NCBI GenBank assembly: GCA_015501075.1
Contig: JADNYJ010000027.1
Location: forward strand, 186,001 to 250,000
DNA length: 64,000 bases
Direction of reading: 5' to 3'
Source: Gymnopilus junonius
Lineage: Eukaryota > Basidiomycota > Agaricomycetes > Agaricales > Galerinaceae
Both the position numbers and the translations under genes were made by a program. Each line of letters starts with the position of its first letter. Positions within the stretch are counted from its first letter, which is position 1. Shown here piece after piece: positions 33,946 to 46,570 of this stretch. The notes under the pieces are model-generated. The model did no database searches, had not been told where the DNA came from, and worked only from the letters and a program-made list of their open reading frames with translations.

Positions 33946-35324
33946 TTATCGCCCACCTCCAACCATAGTCCGCATGTAGGCCTGGGGACCATTACCCATC
34001 GGACCATATCCCCCAGGCGTCATAGCTGAAGGAATACCTGCAGACATTGGTCCCAGAGCCATGGATACATTTTGTGATTGCTGATTTCCGCCATTATTTG
34101 GACCGGGTGTCTGGTTGTGCGCGTCCCTCGCAGATCCACGGTCTTCTCTCTCTGCAATTGTCGCTCCTCCTCTCGCGGGATCAGTAAGCCCGTTTGATAC
34201 CGAGAAGGTTTGTCCGAGGCCATACAACTTCCCTGAATACTCAGCATCGTCAATGTGATCGTCAAAGTAGATTTCCCGCATTTTGAAGAAGGTAGACGCG
34301 GTGAGAAGAGAATCTGATCCGGCTTGTTGACTGGCACTAATTCGCATAACCTGACATTCCGGTGAAATTGAGTGTGAAAGTTCAAGTTATGATCGCATCG
34401 ATAACGTACTCCGAGATCATCTGCAACTTCCTGTAGACCACCTTTCAATGCTTTTGAGGCCCTCATCAAGAACTTGATGTCATAAACAGTGGGAAACCAT
34501 ATCTTCAGAAGCGAAAAGAAGGCGTCTTCTGTAGTCGGAAGAGATTCAGCTGTAAGAAGTTTCACGAAGTATCCAAAATCGTATCCACTGAAACGAATCA
34601 GGAATCAGTTATGTCAAGGTGTGAAATACGAAGATGTCCACTGAAACATGGGCAGGGTGCATGGCATAACCTAGCCAAACGTGCGAACACGTGTATACAA
34701 AGTTTGGTGACATGCGTCCCCAACGACAGAAAGAAGGACATTGAGAACCAGCATACCTATGAAAGGATATCCATTTTGTGTCGTGAGATAACACCAATCC
34801 AGACGTGATCATAAGCTCGGCGAAGTCGTTTGGAAGAATTCCAAATTCTTCGTGTCGTTGGAAGTCGAATCCTGCCTTCTGCAATTGCTCCACTGATTCT
34901 GGCGTGAACATGTCGTCGCTGCATCAATGGGAGAAGAGTTAATGCACCCGTATGCAATGTGAATTCTTGAACAACACGCACGTTAGACTGAACCTGAAAT
35001 TAAACTGCCAAGTTGAGCACTCCTGTGGAAACTCTCCCTTTTCGTTGGCTAATGTGATCCCAACTTGGATGATCTTCAGCAGGTCGACATTACATCGCAT
35101 GGTTTGGTAATGGTAATCCGATGAGGTTTTGAAGTTTCCAATGGGTCGGGCAACTACTCCTGGAAACTCAGTGTCCTACTAGTAAATCTCCGTCAGTCTG
35201 ACGTCAATGTGGACAATAGAAGAGACACGACCATTGCAACATACGGAAAGCGGTCGATGAGATCGCGAATAATTCTCATTTCCGCCTCCAGATTGGGGGC
35301 CCATACTTCTCGTATTCGGGCCAT
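33946..35324 (-). CDS. CAF1: CAF1/POP2 CCR4-NOT deadenylase subunit
   Basis: Exons 35324-35232, 35175-34994, 34918-34757, 34587-34410 and 34350-33946 (339 aa). The sequence is unmistakably CAF1: IREVWAPNLEAEMRIIRDLI, MDTEFPGVVARPIGNF, YHYQTMRCNVDLLKIIQVG, FGILPNDFAELMITSGLVL, SGYDFGYFVKLLTAE, AGSDSLLTASTFFKMREIYF. A Gln/Gly/Met-rich C-terminal extension typical of fungi ends MRTMVGGGR. The exonuclease family is DEDDh. Asp and Glu of DTEFPG, Asp of GYDFGY and Asp of AGSD are present. The His that normally sits two residues before AGSD (HQAGSD in CNOT7 and S. pombe) is Gln here (SQQAGSD, codon at about 34332-34334). The gene is otherwise intact. It functions in mRNA poly(A) shortening in cytoplasm and nucleus. 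Confidence 0.93.
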
Positions 35325-35456
35325 AATGTAAGAGAACAAGATGCATGGCACGCCGTGACCGGGTGAAATCATAATTTACGTAATGCTTATGTCATAACAA
35401 AAATAATTAATCTACCCAATACAACAAGCAAGGAGACGAAAGATATCAAATAACTC

Positions 35457-38400
35457 TCAAAACCACGCCATATAGCTGGTTTCTTCGACCAGACTCGAAC
35501 TGAGAGCCCCGTGGTCGAAATTGAATTTCTCATTCTCAGCCACTCGGGGTGATGACGACACAAAGAATGTATATCTCTCCTCCACGTTTAACCCCAGGCT
35601 CGAAAAGTGGTAAATGTCAGGCAACCAAGTTTCCTGAACACCGGCCGATGGCGGTGCAAGCAAAGATTGAGGGCTTTGTGACGCAGAGCCTTCAGGAGCG
35701 CCACTTTTCGCTGTAGCATGGCCTTTGATTCTTTCCGCTGCCTGCGAGATGACATTGTGAACGTTATTGAAAGAGGAGGGAAGATTTGGCTGCGGCTGAG
35801 GGTATTCGGCGTACGCCGCTGGAGGAGTATTTGAGCCGTGTTGGAGTAGCACACGCTGTGATTTCTCCATTAACTTCTGCATGACAGGCTGCAGACGTCG
35901 GCGTAAGAAACGGGTCAGATCGCAAGCAAACTCCAAGACTCACCAATGCCTTACTGCTGAAAGGCAGGATCTTCGCTGCAGCTCTGAATAGAAGACAACC
36001 TCTTTCTAGATCTTGGAAGGCATAACTCGCCAAGGGAGTTGATGGAGCGCGCGAGATGAGTAGCGACAATGTAACCTAGAGTCAAATTCATTCAACTAGA
36101 AGTTGGCGATTGAGGTCTAGGCCTTACCACCGCTGAGAATGAATTGAACCAGAAATGAAGGAACCTGGCGCTCAGTTGGGCCTCCTGATTGAAGAGTGTC
36201 TCGACAGCCGAAATCAGGTTTGAGGCTCCGAGATATGTGGCGATCACAGACGGTGCATAGGGATGCTTCAGGTCAAATACATTGGGGCTATTCATTGCCT
36301 CTGTAAAGTACCGGCGGTGAAGTTGCAACAAAGCTGAGTGAAACAGGTCAATCTTAGTACCCTTACTGCTTTTTTAAGAAATAAAGTCACCCACCGATCT
36401 CACGACCCATCGCTACAAGTGCCCTCTGCATCACTAAAAACCGAGGATTAACGTCATGGGTCTGGTGTTCGTCAAGGATCGATGGAACGCCGAAGTCCCG
36501 GACGGATTTATCCAAATCGGTGATGCGGCTGTAATCGGGCTGTTCAACAGACACCATGGCTTGCAGCATTGGTGTCAAGCACTGAATGAAAAATGCATTC
36601 TTCCACTCGTGATCTATGTAGAATGGTTGATAGTGATATATCAGCAATTGTCGGTGATCATGTAAGACAAGAGAGAAATGAAAGTGCGAAGGCAGCGGCG
36701 AGAAGACGTACAAACAATCTCTTCCCTTGGGACGTACAGACCTGGACCCACACAAGTGGGTGGTTTAACGTCAACATGATCCAAAGATATAGAAGGAGGT
36801 CGACCCAGAGATAAGGACTAAAAAAATAGTTGAACAACGGGTTAACGGTTTACCGAAGGGTATGCAGAATCCTCACCATCCTGCAGTCCATGTTTAACAA
36901 TTCCCAAAACACAGCCCGCCGTTTCTCATGCTCCTCCGGGATGATTTTAAGTCGGGGTGCTTCTCTGTCTGTTTTTACATTAATCACCGGAAAAGACATG
37001 CAACAATTTACGCACGTAAACCAAGCTAATAAACCGACGCCAAGATCAGATCTCACTCATATCTGTTCTATATACAGAAAACATACCCCCTGAGCCAATT
37101 TGGCAACAAATCCCATAAGATTCCAGGCGTAACCGACGGCTTTCTTGTTATCTGAGAAGATTAAATGGTACCATATCATAAAGAACTGTACAATGATTCA
37201 TGACTGTCACAACATACGAGAGGGACAAGTAACAAACCAATGCATGTAGCACATCGAAATCAGGCTCTTCCATGAGTGGAATTTCACAAACTGCGGCTCG
37301 GGCGAGGTGATGATAGGCCTCTCCATGCAAGGAACCAAGAGGTCGATTCAGGTCGACGAGAGACCCTATTGATAGATGCATCAATAAAAGAGCAAGCCTC
37401 CGTGGACTAAGGGCTTCAATTGGAGTCTCATAGCAGTAGTGGAGCAAGTTCGGAAGGAAGGTTTCTGATGCATCGAGGTTGAACCTGATATGATATGAGC
37501 TATCTACATCGAGACAATGCAGCCAGAACTTACTGCCAAAGCGCATTATTCCTTGCTTCTTCACAAATCTTCATGGCCTCTGCTCTGGGAGGAAGAGCAT
37601 CACGAATGCGTTTGCGCATACTTACATCGACTGCCCATGGAAAAGGGAATGTCGCACTTAACTGGAGAATGTCTGGAGCGACATTGGGAGGCCCTCGGTC
37701 TCGTCCATGTTCCATTGCAGAAGGCCGCGAACTTTCTGCGTAGAGAGGCTGCGTATTCAGTGATAGAGCCCCCACTGACCGTCGCAAATTTTCATCCCTT
37801 GCAGACGAATTGTCAGGATTTGCTAGTGGAAGATGAAGGTTCGATGGACCGTAAAGGTCTTGAGACGTTTTGATCTTTAGTAATTCGGTAGCGAGAAGGG
37901 GATGTGGCTGATTAGACACCTGCGATTGCAAGACCTCCAAAGAATCTTCTAGTTGTCTCACACGATCGCTGAGTTCAAAAATCTTGTCATGTAATTGCTC
38001 CGCCCCAGCAAGAATAAATCTGGAATTCATATTAGAACACATACTCTAACGAACGTGCCTAGACTTGGGAAATACCTGCTTCCAGGTCCAGAGGTTAGAG
38101 CACCTTCTCTGTATCAGCAAATAGGATAGACACAAATGACAAGAAGACGCACCGTCAGGGCATAAACTTCCACATCCTCTTTTACACACGACTGGATGAG
38201 ATTGAGAGTGAGAAGAATATTTACAAGCGGCGGACACCAAGCCATTACCTGGCAAGGGAATACACGATCGCACTGTACGCATAGGCACAAGTAAAATTCT
38301 GGTGGCCACAGGTAAAATAGCAGCAGGAAAACACACCTTCAATTTCAACCTGATGTCCATTGAGTGATCGATATAGATAAGCAAAGATTGTAGACCCACC

Positions 38401-38671
38401 TGCGACACTCTTTGCAGGATAATTTCCGAGTATTCTTTTCGTCCACTCGCCCTCTACTCGTACCGGCTCCTGCTGAAGGCATCTCAGATTGGTCACTCCT
38501 GGGGCGGTCGCTCCCAGTGTCCATTGCCACAGTCTGCACATCTATAGATGGCACGGAGCCAGAACCGGCTTGAAAGACGGTAGTGGAAAATGATGAGTTG
38601 CGGGGACGCTTTGGCGGTCGGGAGCCAGGCTGACTGTCGTGCTGAACGTACTCAGAGGAGCCCCCGAGCAT
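35457..38671 (-). CDS. Zn2Cys6 transcription factor, paralogue 1
   Basis: Multi-exon gene with a clean frame throughout. After a basic N-terminus (RPPKRPRN), a Gal4-type zinc cluster (LSCKECRR-LKLK-CDRVFPCQ-SCVKRGCGSLCPD) is spread over four exons, including a 13-nt exon at 38349-38337. A coiled coil follows (ILAGAEQLHDKIFELSDRVR, QLEDSLEVLQSQV). Then comes the fungal_trans (PF04082-type) core: LPPRAEAMKICEEARNNALW, LSPRRLALLLMHLSIGSLVD, WYHLIFSDNKKAVGYAWNLM, LGLHREAPRLKIIPEEHEKR, RRAVFWELLNMDCRM. The 10-nt exon at 37025-37016 encodes LGL. The C-terminal half has helical PRFLVMQRALVAMGRE, LLQLHRRYFTEA and a Ser/Pro/Gln-rich tail ending SYMAWF. The overall fold suggests a nuclear regulator of metabolism, but the target genes are unknown. 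The tandem paralogue lies downstream at 39440-42980. Confidence 0.88.
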
Positions 38672-39439
38672 GGTGAAAAAATATGCAAAAGTAACAACGT
38701 GGTACGTAGTGAGTGGAGATGGGCAAGAACCAGTATGGGCAGACGGAAGGAGATGCAGATTAGGGTTAAGAAGAACACCCTAGCCGGCTGGTAGACCCGT
38801 GACTTCCGGAGGACGAATATTAAACGTTGCCAGCATTGTTCTGAACAAGGTAAAAGACGCCAATTTTGCCCGTCCGAAGGGATGACCCGTCGGTAAGATC
38901 ACTCTGGCATGCACCTCCGAAGGCTCGGAAAATACATGGATTCTTCTGTAGACCCATATTTTGAGCACAAAAGATTGAAGAAAAACACGGGTGATTGAGA
39001 ACTGTTGAACATGTCGTTCAGATAGAGACGATAGAGTTGTGTCCAGGCAGCTTTGAATTCAGAAAGAGATGTTGCTCGCTGTTGTCCGTCAACCTTTTTT
39101 GTGTGCGAGAATTGTGATTCGTAAAAATAAAATGCGTGACCACAGAAAGCCCGTAATTCGCGGAACTATGACGGAATTACATTTTAATGGAGTTAACATT
39201 AAACAGCTTATTGAGTTCACGTTATACATACACCCTCTCACGCGCTCAATGATTACGACATTGAACAAAGTCTGAGTACATAGGTCAAATGTATATAAAG
39301 GTACGTCAGAAGTTGTTCGATGACTTTTAAAGGTGAATATAGATACAGACTACTAGTATACAATCATGGTAGTAAGGGTGCCAACAGAAAAGAGATAGTC
39401 CACAGCGTAGATGATCCAAGCATAAGAATCTACCAAAAA
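38672..39439. other. Spacer between tandem transcription-factor genes
   Basis: Promoter region of paralogue 1 on the left, then the 3' flank of paralogue 2. No gene seen. Confidence 0.55.
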
Positions 39440-42400
39440 CTAGAAAAAGGCCATCAAGGCCTGGTCACTATTTGATTGCAAAGCGCCCATTTCAAAGTTG
39501 ATGCTATCCACCACAGCCAACTTCGAAGAGGGAGATAATGTCAAGGGAGGAGAAGGGATAGATGGACCATCGGCAGGCAAGACGATATGGGAGTAGAAAC
39601 CTTCACTTTGTGCTCGATATGCCGATGGTTGCGCAATATTGGTGGCCGGAGAATATCCACGGGATGCCGGATTCAGGCTTGCGTGCTGAGGAGCAGGCGA
39701 ATATCCGCCTGGGCCGGGCGACATGCTCGGGACGCTGAGCACAAAAGGAATATCGGGTAAAACGGGTGACATTTGAGAGGGGAGGCGGGGTACAGGTGCC
39801 CATGAGTGGGACGGAGGGCAGCTCTGAGCAACCGTAGAAGAACATTGGCAAGGTTTACGTAGAGGGAATAATGCTTTGGCACGCTGGTGAGCTTCGACGA
39901 TACATTGTGACAAGCTTCGATGAGACCGTCCAAATGAGTCTGTTTGCTGTTTAGCTGTTTGTCGACTCTGCAAGTATGGACTCTGGTGCTGGTTGTACTG
40001 TCTGACGTGAGTTAACTCAATGCTGCCGCCACTGTCGGCTTGCGACCCGCTGTTTGAGTCAAAATCGAGGGAGGGGTCTTCCGTAATATGCCTAAGGACG
40101 ATGGTCGGTACTTCTTGACCCGTTGACCAGCAATTGAAGATATAGTTCGCCTTGTCGATCATGGCCTCCAACATGGGCTGGAGAAAATCGAATTAAATTT
40201 AATCGAAGAACGCTACACAATCAAATTACTCACCAAGACTTGCTGAGCCCGCGGACAAGTTACCTTCGCCGAGCGGAATAGAATTCTTGCCCGTTCCAGC
40301 TCCTGAAGTGCCGCAGGTGACAGACACGTGAAGGGAGCCCGAGACACCAAGAGGCACAGAGCCACCTGGAAATGGGAAAAGAATAGTCAGTTTTTTGTTT
40401 GACTAGAGTCGAGATTCCACGAATGATTCACACACCCACGCCGCAACTCAAATTCACTGGAATTTTTCTCAAGTATAGCGTGGGTGAAGAAATAGAGTCG
40501 TGGCAAAAGCGGATAAAAAGTCAAAAATAATACTCACGGCAGCAGAAAACGCATTGGACCAGTATCCAAGTATTCGCGCAGCCAGATGTGGTTCACTATT
40601 GTAGAGCTCCTGTACAGTTGCTATCATGCGTGAGGCGCTAAGGAACACCGCCACCACCGAAGCCGCATATTTGTGCCTTTTATTGAAGGCTTCTTCTGGA
40701 CCGCTCAGAGCTCGCGTAAAGAACTGACGATGAAGTTGCAGTAAGACTATGGTCCGGCGGGATATCAGTCATACTGATTACAAGGTGAAACGTAAAAATT
40801 CCGTACCAGCTTCCAATGCAGTTGTTAGAGATGCCCTCTGCATTATGAGCGATCTTGATTGAATGTCCTTGTTTCGCAAAGGAGCGGGTATTGAAAAGTC
40901 GCGGATATGCTTATCGAGGTCTAGCACAGTTTCGTACTCCAAATGTGGCTTCGAGATGGCGTCCAATACAGGAGCCAGACATTGCTTATAACAAGAGTGC
41001 TTCCATTCTTGGTCTGAAATCACCGTCAAATGATTGAACGATAAGACATCACTGAAAACTCACAGTAATGCTGGCTGTCTGACCCGTCTTCCGGTGTATA
41101 CGAAGGTTGGAGGCAGTCCATATGATTGATGGAAAGTGAAGGAGGACGACCTAACGATAAAGACTAGGGAATGTACATAACTTTCAAAACCAAAACGTTA
41201 AGAAAATGAATGACTTACTAGTCGAGCGTCTAGGTAAAGCAATTCCCAAAACAATGATCTTCGTTTCTCCACTTCTTCTGGGATTACCTTCGATTTCCCA
41301 CCATTGCGATCTGAAAACAAAGGTTTAACTAGACGAACAATTATGCGGGAGATTATGCATACGCAAGCCAATCTGTGAGTCAAAATTTCATGTTGGTGAA
41401 TGCAGCAAGGGCCTAAAGGTGTGAGACTTACACTTTGAGCCAATTTGGCGGTCAGACCCATCAAACCCCAGGCGTAGCCAGCTGCCTTTTTCTTGTCAGA
41501 AAACACCAGCAAGTACCATATTTCGTAAAAGAGGGCAGTTATCGTCTCCACATTTGTCTCCTCCATAACAGGAATCTCGCAGAGACTCGCCCGCGCGAGT
41601 TGGTGGTACTTCTCGGCATCAGGGTGGTCAGGCTCCCGTTTCAGATCGACTAGGCATCCCACAGCCAAGATCATGAACAAGAGCGCAAGCCTGCGAGGAG
41701 ACAGTGAAGATGTTGTGGTAGTGTAACAGTGATAAGCCAAGTTGGGATAGAAAGTCGAGTTCGGGTGAGGATTATATTGCCAAAGAGCATTCTGGCGAGC
41801 TTGTTCCCAAAGATAATCTGCCTCCTCCCGGGGAGGTAGGTTTCCACGAATGTAATTTCGCAGGGCAAGGTTTGGTTCGGGCGAAACGGTATCTGATAAA
41901 GGGAAGTTATGGCTCAAACGAGCTATCTCAGCAGCGAAATGAGCTTCTGAGTGTTCCTCCTTTACAACAACCTTATCGAGCCATTTGATATCAAAAGTTT
42001 GAAATTAAGTTGGTGACCAGACTTACCTGCTTTGCCTGGGTTTGATGATCGGAAACGGTAATAGTGTCCTCGCTGGAACCCCGTTCCACTCGCGGTTGAT
42101 CGACCAGCATATGTTCCGTGGCATTACCGTTGGAAGCGTTGGCCTTGTTTAATAGGTCCGATCCGTTGGCCTGCGTGCCACTATACAGACCCATGGTACT
42201 TTTGATTGTTACGAGGCTTGGTTCCATCAAGGGATGTGGCTGGTCTGGGTCAGAGGCGTGTTCAGCATGTAACGTCTGCAAAGCGTCCTCCAGGCTACGA
42301 ATTCGGTCGCTCATCTGCTGAATTTTACTATGTAATTGTTCAGTGTTGGCAAGAATGAACCTGGTCCCTTCCCCGACACCAGAACGCCTAGAGACAAAAT

Positions 42401-42980
42401 CAGACCTTCAGCTGGTTGGTGACATACATCAATGACACGAACCATCAGGGCAGATTTCAGCACATCCTCGTTTCTGTATAATTGGATGTCGGCGTCATTG
42501 ATTCCAACAAAGGAAAGTCAAAACCGCGTACCTTGCATGAAGCGCAAGGGAAGCTACGGTCACACTAAGTCCGTAAGGTTCAGCGTCAGGGTCAAGAAGA
42601 GGATGACGAGGCCAGACGAACCTTTAACTTCAGTCTAACCCGCCCCAAAGTTATTTGATTAACGTCCCATTTTGGAGAAGTACATAATGACGGTTGGAGG
42701 ACTCACCGCCGACATTCACAGCATGACAAAGGCGTCTGGGCAGAAAGCTCAGTGTCGGACAAAAGGATCGAAGAACAAGAACGCACCTTTTTACCACCAG
42801 GTTTCTTTGTAGCTACCCCGTCAGTGATGAAGATGTGGTCCAGCGGTGCATTATTAATGAAGTGGTCGTTCTCAGACTCAGCCAGAGGCTTTGGATTTGC
42901 GACGCTGGCTTTCGCGCTCGCTTGTGTGGTCGAGGAGATTGATGGTCCTCAAAGTCAATGGTGGTCCCGACGGGAGCCAT
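39440..42980 (-). CDS. Zn2Cys6 transcription factor, paralogue 2
   Basis: Same architecture as the 35457-38671 gene. The zinc cluster reads SCCECRR-LKLK-CDRSFPCASCK-KRGCAEICPDG, a coiled coil reads ILANTEQLHSKIQQMSDRIR, and the fungal_trans core reads LPPREEADYLWEQARQNALW, LSPRRLALLFMILAVGCLVD, KAAGYAWGLMGLTAKLAQS, IPEEVEKRRSLFWELLYLD. The tail is Ser/Pro-rich (MSPGPGGYSPAPQHAS). The 13-nt exon (42634-42622) and the 10-nt exon (41372-41363) occupy exactly the positions seen in paralogue 1, so both predate the duplication. One intron present in paralogue 1 (after the LHAL segment) is absent here. The start ATG (42980) is followed by a basic RPHKRARK stretch that needs a one-base correction at about 42908 to reach the reading frame of the zinc cluster. 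Confidence 0.85.
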
Positions 42981-44725
42981 GGGAGGGCAGGATTGCGTGG
43001 AATTCGGAGGGGGCCCTAGGTGGCAGGAGGATAGCCAGAGGAGGCGGAGATCAGAAAGAGAGTTCGGGTATATAGAAAAAGGCACTTACATATAGGGTGT
43101 ACAGATCAGGAATGTAAGATACAAGCTCGGCATCTGGGCGAAGGTGGACCAATAGGACTTGGCCCGAGACTCTCACTGCAAGTTTTTCACACCTCGCTGG
43201 CCTGAGAATAGATGGCATGGCTGCGGAGAGATCAGTTGCCACTTGGGCTTACTTTGAATACTGCTCTCCCACCTCTTGTCACGATTACTGAGCTGTACCT
43301 GGTGTACTCGTCTGCCCTCGTCCTTCATTATATTTGGCCTAAGAATAGTGATCCATCATTGATACAGCGAAATGATGGAAGAGGATGGAAGATGACCACG
43401 AGGGAGTCTCCCCTGACACCATCGTTCGACTCGTCCGCGTGCTGCAGGTATTAGGGCGGACGCCACGCTCCTACTTAGTTCGTCGAAGAACGGGACAGTG
43501 TTCGGCATTGACATAGTATACCTATATACTACCGAGGACGAGCGTGAGGAATGAGTCTGTGAACAAAAACGACCGTCGGTGATGCCTCGGGGGGCGGAAG
43601 GCCGTCATGGGTTGCTGTTTTCTCCAGGGAGTGCAAACAAATTCCAAGATAAATATCTAGACATTCCGCAAGGGAATTCGAGTCCTATCCTGTTGCATTT
43701 GCTGGCAATCCGTATAAATCTTATTATGGTCAAAGCAAGGATTTTTTATCCTAGGCCTTGGCCGCCTGTTTGGTGGCTGCTTTTGAAGCTTGAATTCAAC
43801 CTGGATTCTTCGCGCTCAATATTATATTTTTACTTCGTTCAGCTGAGCGAAGCCGCCTGTCGACGTCACTTGTTGCGTTAGCACTGGGCTGCGGGGTTTC
43901 CGCGGCCGTCTTTTTGGTTCTTTTGCACCGGTCAAATGTCCAGTGCCGTATAGGCGAGTTAAAGAGCTGTAGCTACCACTGGACGACCTACCGGAATTTT
44001 TCGTTCACGTGCCAGCAAAGATCACGTCACGACTACTATAGTGCACATTTAAGCTACAAGTGCCAAGAAAGACAAGGAAACTTTTTGATATCTGTATCTT
44101 CAAGATAAAGCGGTAATTTCTCAGGTCATTCATTTTCGTTCTCAGTGCGCGATATCAATCAGGAAAGTGCATTTCCTAAAATAGATGTGAATCCTTTTGA
44201 AAAATCGGGCAGCGATTGGGGATACGGAGCGTAATCTCTACATATCTGCAACCCTCAGCTTGGGGGACGTATTACGACATGCCAATTGGCAACTTGGGGC
44301 CTCAGTTCGACATACACGTCGAGCATGTCTCCGTTGCTATCGGCCTGTGATAAGTTTGGACCCGGGTATGCTGAAATGGAGCTAATAGTAAACAAAAGAC
44401 ATGGGTCAGATGAAGGGTTCAGTCGACTTTCGTTTAGGCTTGGCCAAGAAATTATTCTTATGGACCATCACCAGGAATAAGCTTGACTGGCCAGGGTAAC
44501 CAAAGTAACACACTGAGCGATGCGCCTTCGAGCCTTCGAAGGTCAATCTAAAAGACATGACAGAGTCGAAAAGCTAGGACCCTATTTATTCCATTTCATT
44601 CCATAGGGTCAGTAGTCACTTAAGTCCGAAAGGATGGAACCTGCAGACCTTGCTTTGTCGAGATTGTTTCAATCGCAATTTATCACGTAGTTACTGCTAA
44701 TTGATATTGCATCATAGAATTGAAT
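42981..44725. other. Gene-poor interval
   Basis: About 1.7 kb with no supportable gene. It includes the promoter of the transcription factor on the left and the 3' end of the guanine deaminase on the right. Confidence 0.5.
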
Positions 44726-46429
44726 TCACGGCGCTCGTACCTGCACGCCATTAACCCAAACGGCACCGCGATTCCTCACATCTCCAATGCACCACCATTT
44801 CTCAATCATCTCATGATTTAATTTACCGTTACTCTGTTCAGACGCTCCGCCCAACTCGGGTTCGATATCGAAATAGTCTAGTGGACCAATACCTGAGTTT
44901 GTGACAGGGTCATAGAGTCGAACTAGATTTATGCGGTCGTTATCAGCAACTTCATGTACGGGACTAGCTGGACTTACTCTCTTGCGCATCAAATGGAACA
45001 CCAACACAAAACATGCCCTCGAATCCTAGCGCAAGGGAACCTCCTCTTGTTGCAAGATACAGTGACTCTTTCCAATCAATAGACAGATCCTCTGAGGGCG
45101 AAATACTCGGGCGCAATTTTCGCTCTCCTTCACGCATTCTGGAGACAGCGACGGCCTGTCGCATGCTGTTCATCTTGTCTAGACTATATCCCCCAGCAAC
45201 ATCTGAACCGAGTCCGACTTTGACGTGCGAATCTAACGCTTCACGAAGTGGAAATGGCTTCGCAGAGAAATAAGCATTAGAAAGTGGACAGTGGGCGATT
45301 GCCGTGCCCCTCGCAGCAACCTTCTGAAGATCTGGCAGTGTTAGAAAAGTACAGTGAGCTTGCACTGTCCTTGATGTAAGAAGGTTGTTCTAAATAAGGT
45401 ACGAAGATTTAAACGCATCAGAAAAAAATAAGAAGGTTATAGAAAGTCATTCATTGACTTGCCTTGTCAAAAACATCGATGTCTTCCATCCCACGTTCAG
45501 CACGCACCCATTCCACTTGGTCCTTCGCTTCGGCTAAATGGCTCTGGACTCTTACTCCTTGAGCATTAGAAATATCTCCCAGGCCAGTCAATAACTCGTC
45601 AGTGCAGGTAGGTACAAACCGAGGTGTCAAAACGGGCTCCACAAGTCTCTGGGATCTAGGAAGGTGAGAGACAAGTCCATGACAGCGATTGATGAAGGAC
45701 TTGGCTGCTTCTAGAGAGGCGGCTGACGATGATTCGAGATAAGCTTTCGCCGGGGATTCGGGAGATGTGATATCAATGTCCATAGAGAGTTTGCCAACGA
45801 ACGCACGACATCCGGCAGATTGCATGCATTCTGCGAGGATCAAGCTGTTGGTAACCAGGAACGACATCAATACTTAGGAGGAGGTAATCAAAAGAAGGAT
45901 AGTCAAACAGACTTTGTTTCTTCCTTGATCGTTCCAAAAAGCAGTGCGGTTCCGGTTCCGTTTTCCTTCAATCGAGTAGCTAGTCGTGAATATACTCTCC
46001 GAGCCAAAGCAGGGTTTGCATCAATTCTTGCTTCTGCTTTGAGAGCGTATCCATCAAGCCACTGCATTAACGGAAGGTCTAATCCAGTCCCCTGATAAAG
46101 AAACTGCGGGGCGTGGAGGTGAAGGTCGCAAAATGTGGGGAGGATAAAGGCCCCTTTGGGTATGTTGATGACTTCCTTGTTTTCAATTAATTTTCTGGAT
46201 TCCAATGTCGCTGCAGGTGCAAAGTGGGTAATGATTCCATGGTCATTCACATCTTCAAAGAAAGGGTAAACAAATTGCTCTTGCAACGATCTCTAAAGTC
46301 AAGTTGCAGCGTTAGATAGTATATACTTCAAGGACGGGAATACGCACAAATTCTACCTATAATATGATCTAAAAGTATTTCCAAATTTTTGAGTCTGGGG
46401 GTATGTACGAATGTGCCTCTGATGAGCAT
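44726..46429 (-). CDS. GUD1: Guanine deaminase
   Basis: Zinc-dependent amidohydrolase converting guanine to xanthine in purine salvage. The first exon (from 46429, MLIRGTFVHTPRLKNLEIL) joins the main part by an intron whose exact borders are ambiguous. The body has the metal-binding CDLHLHAPQFLYQGTGLDLP, PTCTDELLTGLG, VRVQSHLAEAKDQVEW, VQAHCTFLTLPDL, AIAHCPLSN and KVGLGSDVAGGYSLDKM. The family His/Asp ligands and the HLxE segment are all in place. The C-terminus reads AVWVNGVQVRAP. The intron after VFDK begins GCAAGT (45462-45457), a textbook GC-AG donor. No frame break was found downstream of the first intron. Family length is about 460-500 aa, in keeping with this model. Confidence 0.9.
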
Positions 46430-46570
46430 AGAAATTGAGGATGATGATAGATACTATCGCCGTGTGAGGAAAGGCGTTCACCAGTGCTTACATAACCATC
46501 AGCAACTTCTTGTCACTACCTCTCCCCGGCAGGCAAACTTGAAATTACGACAAACCCTATAGCCTAGAGA

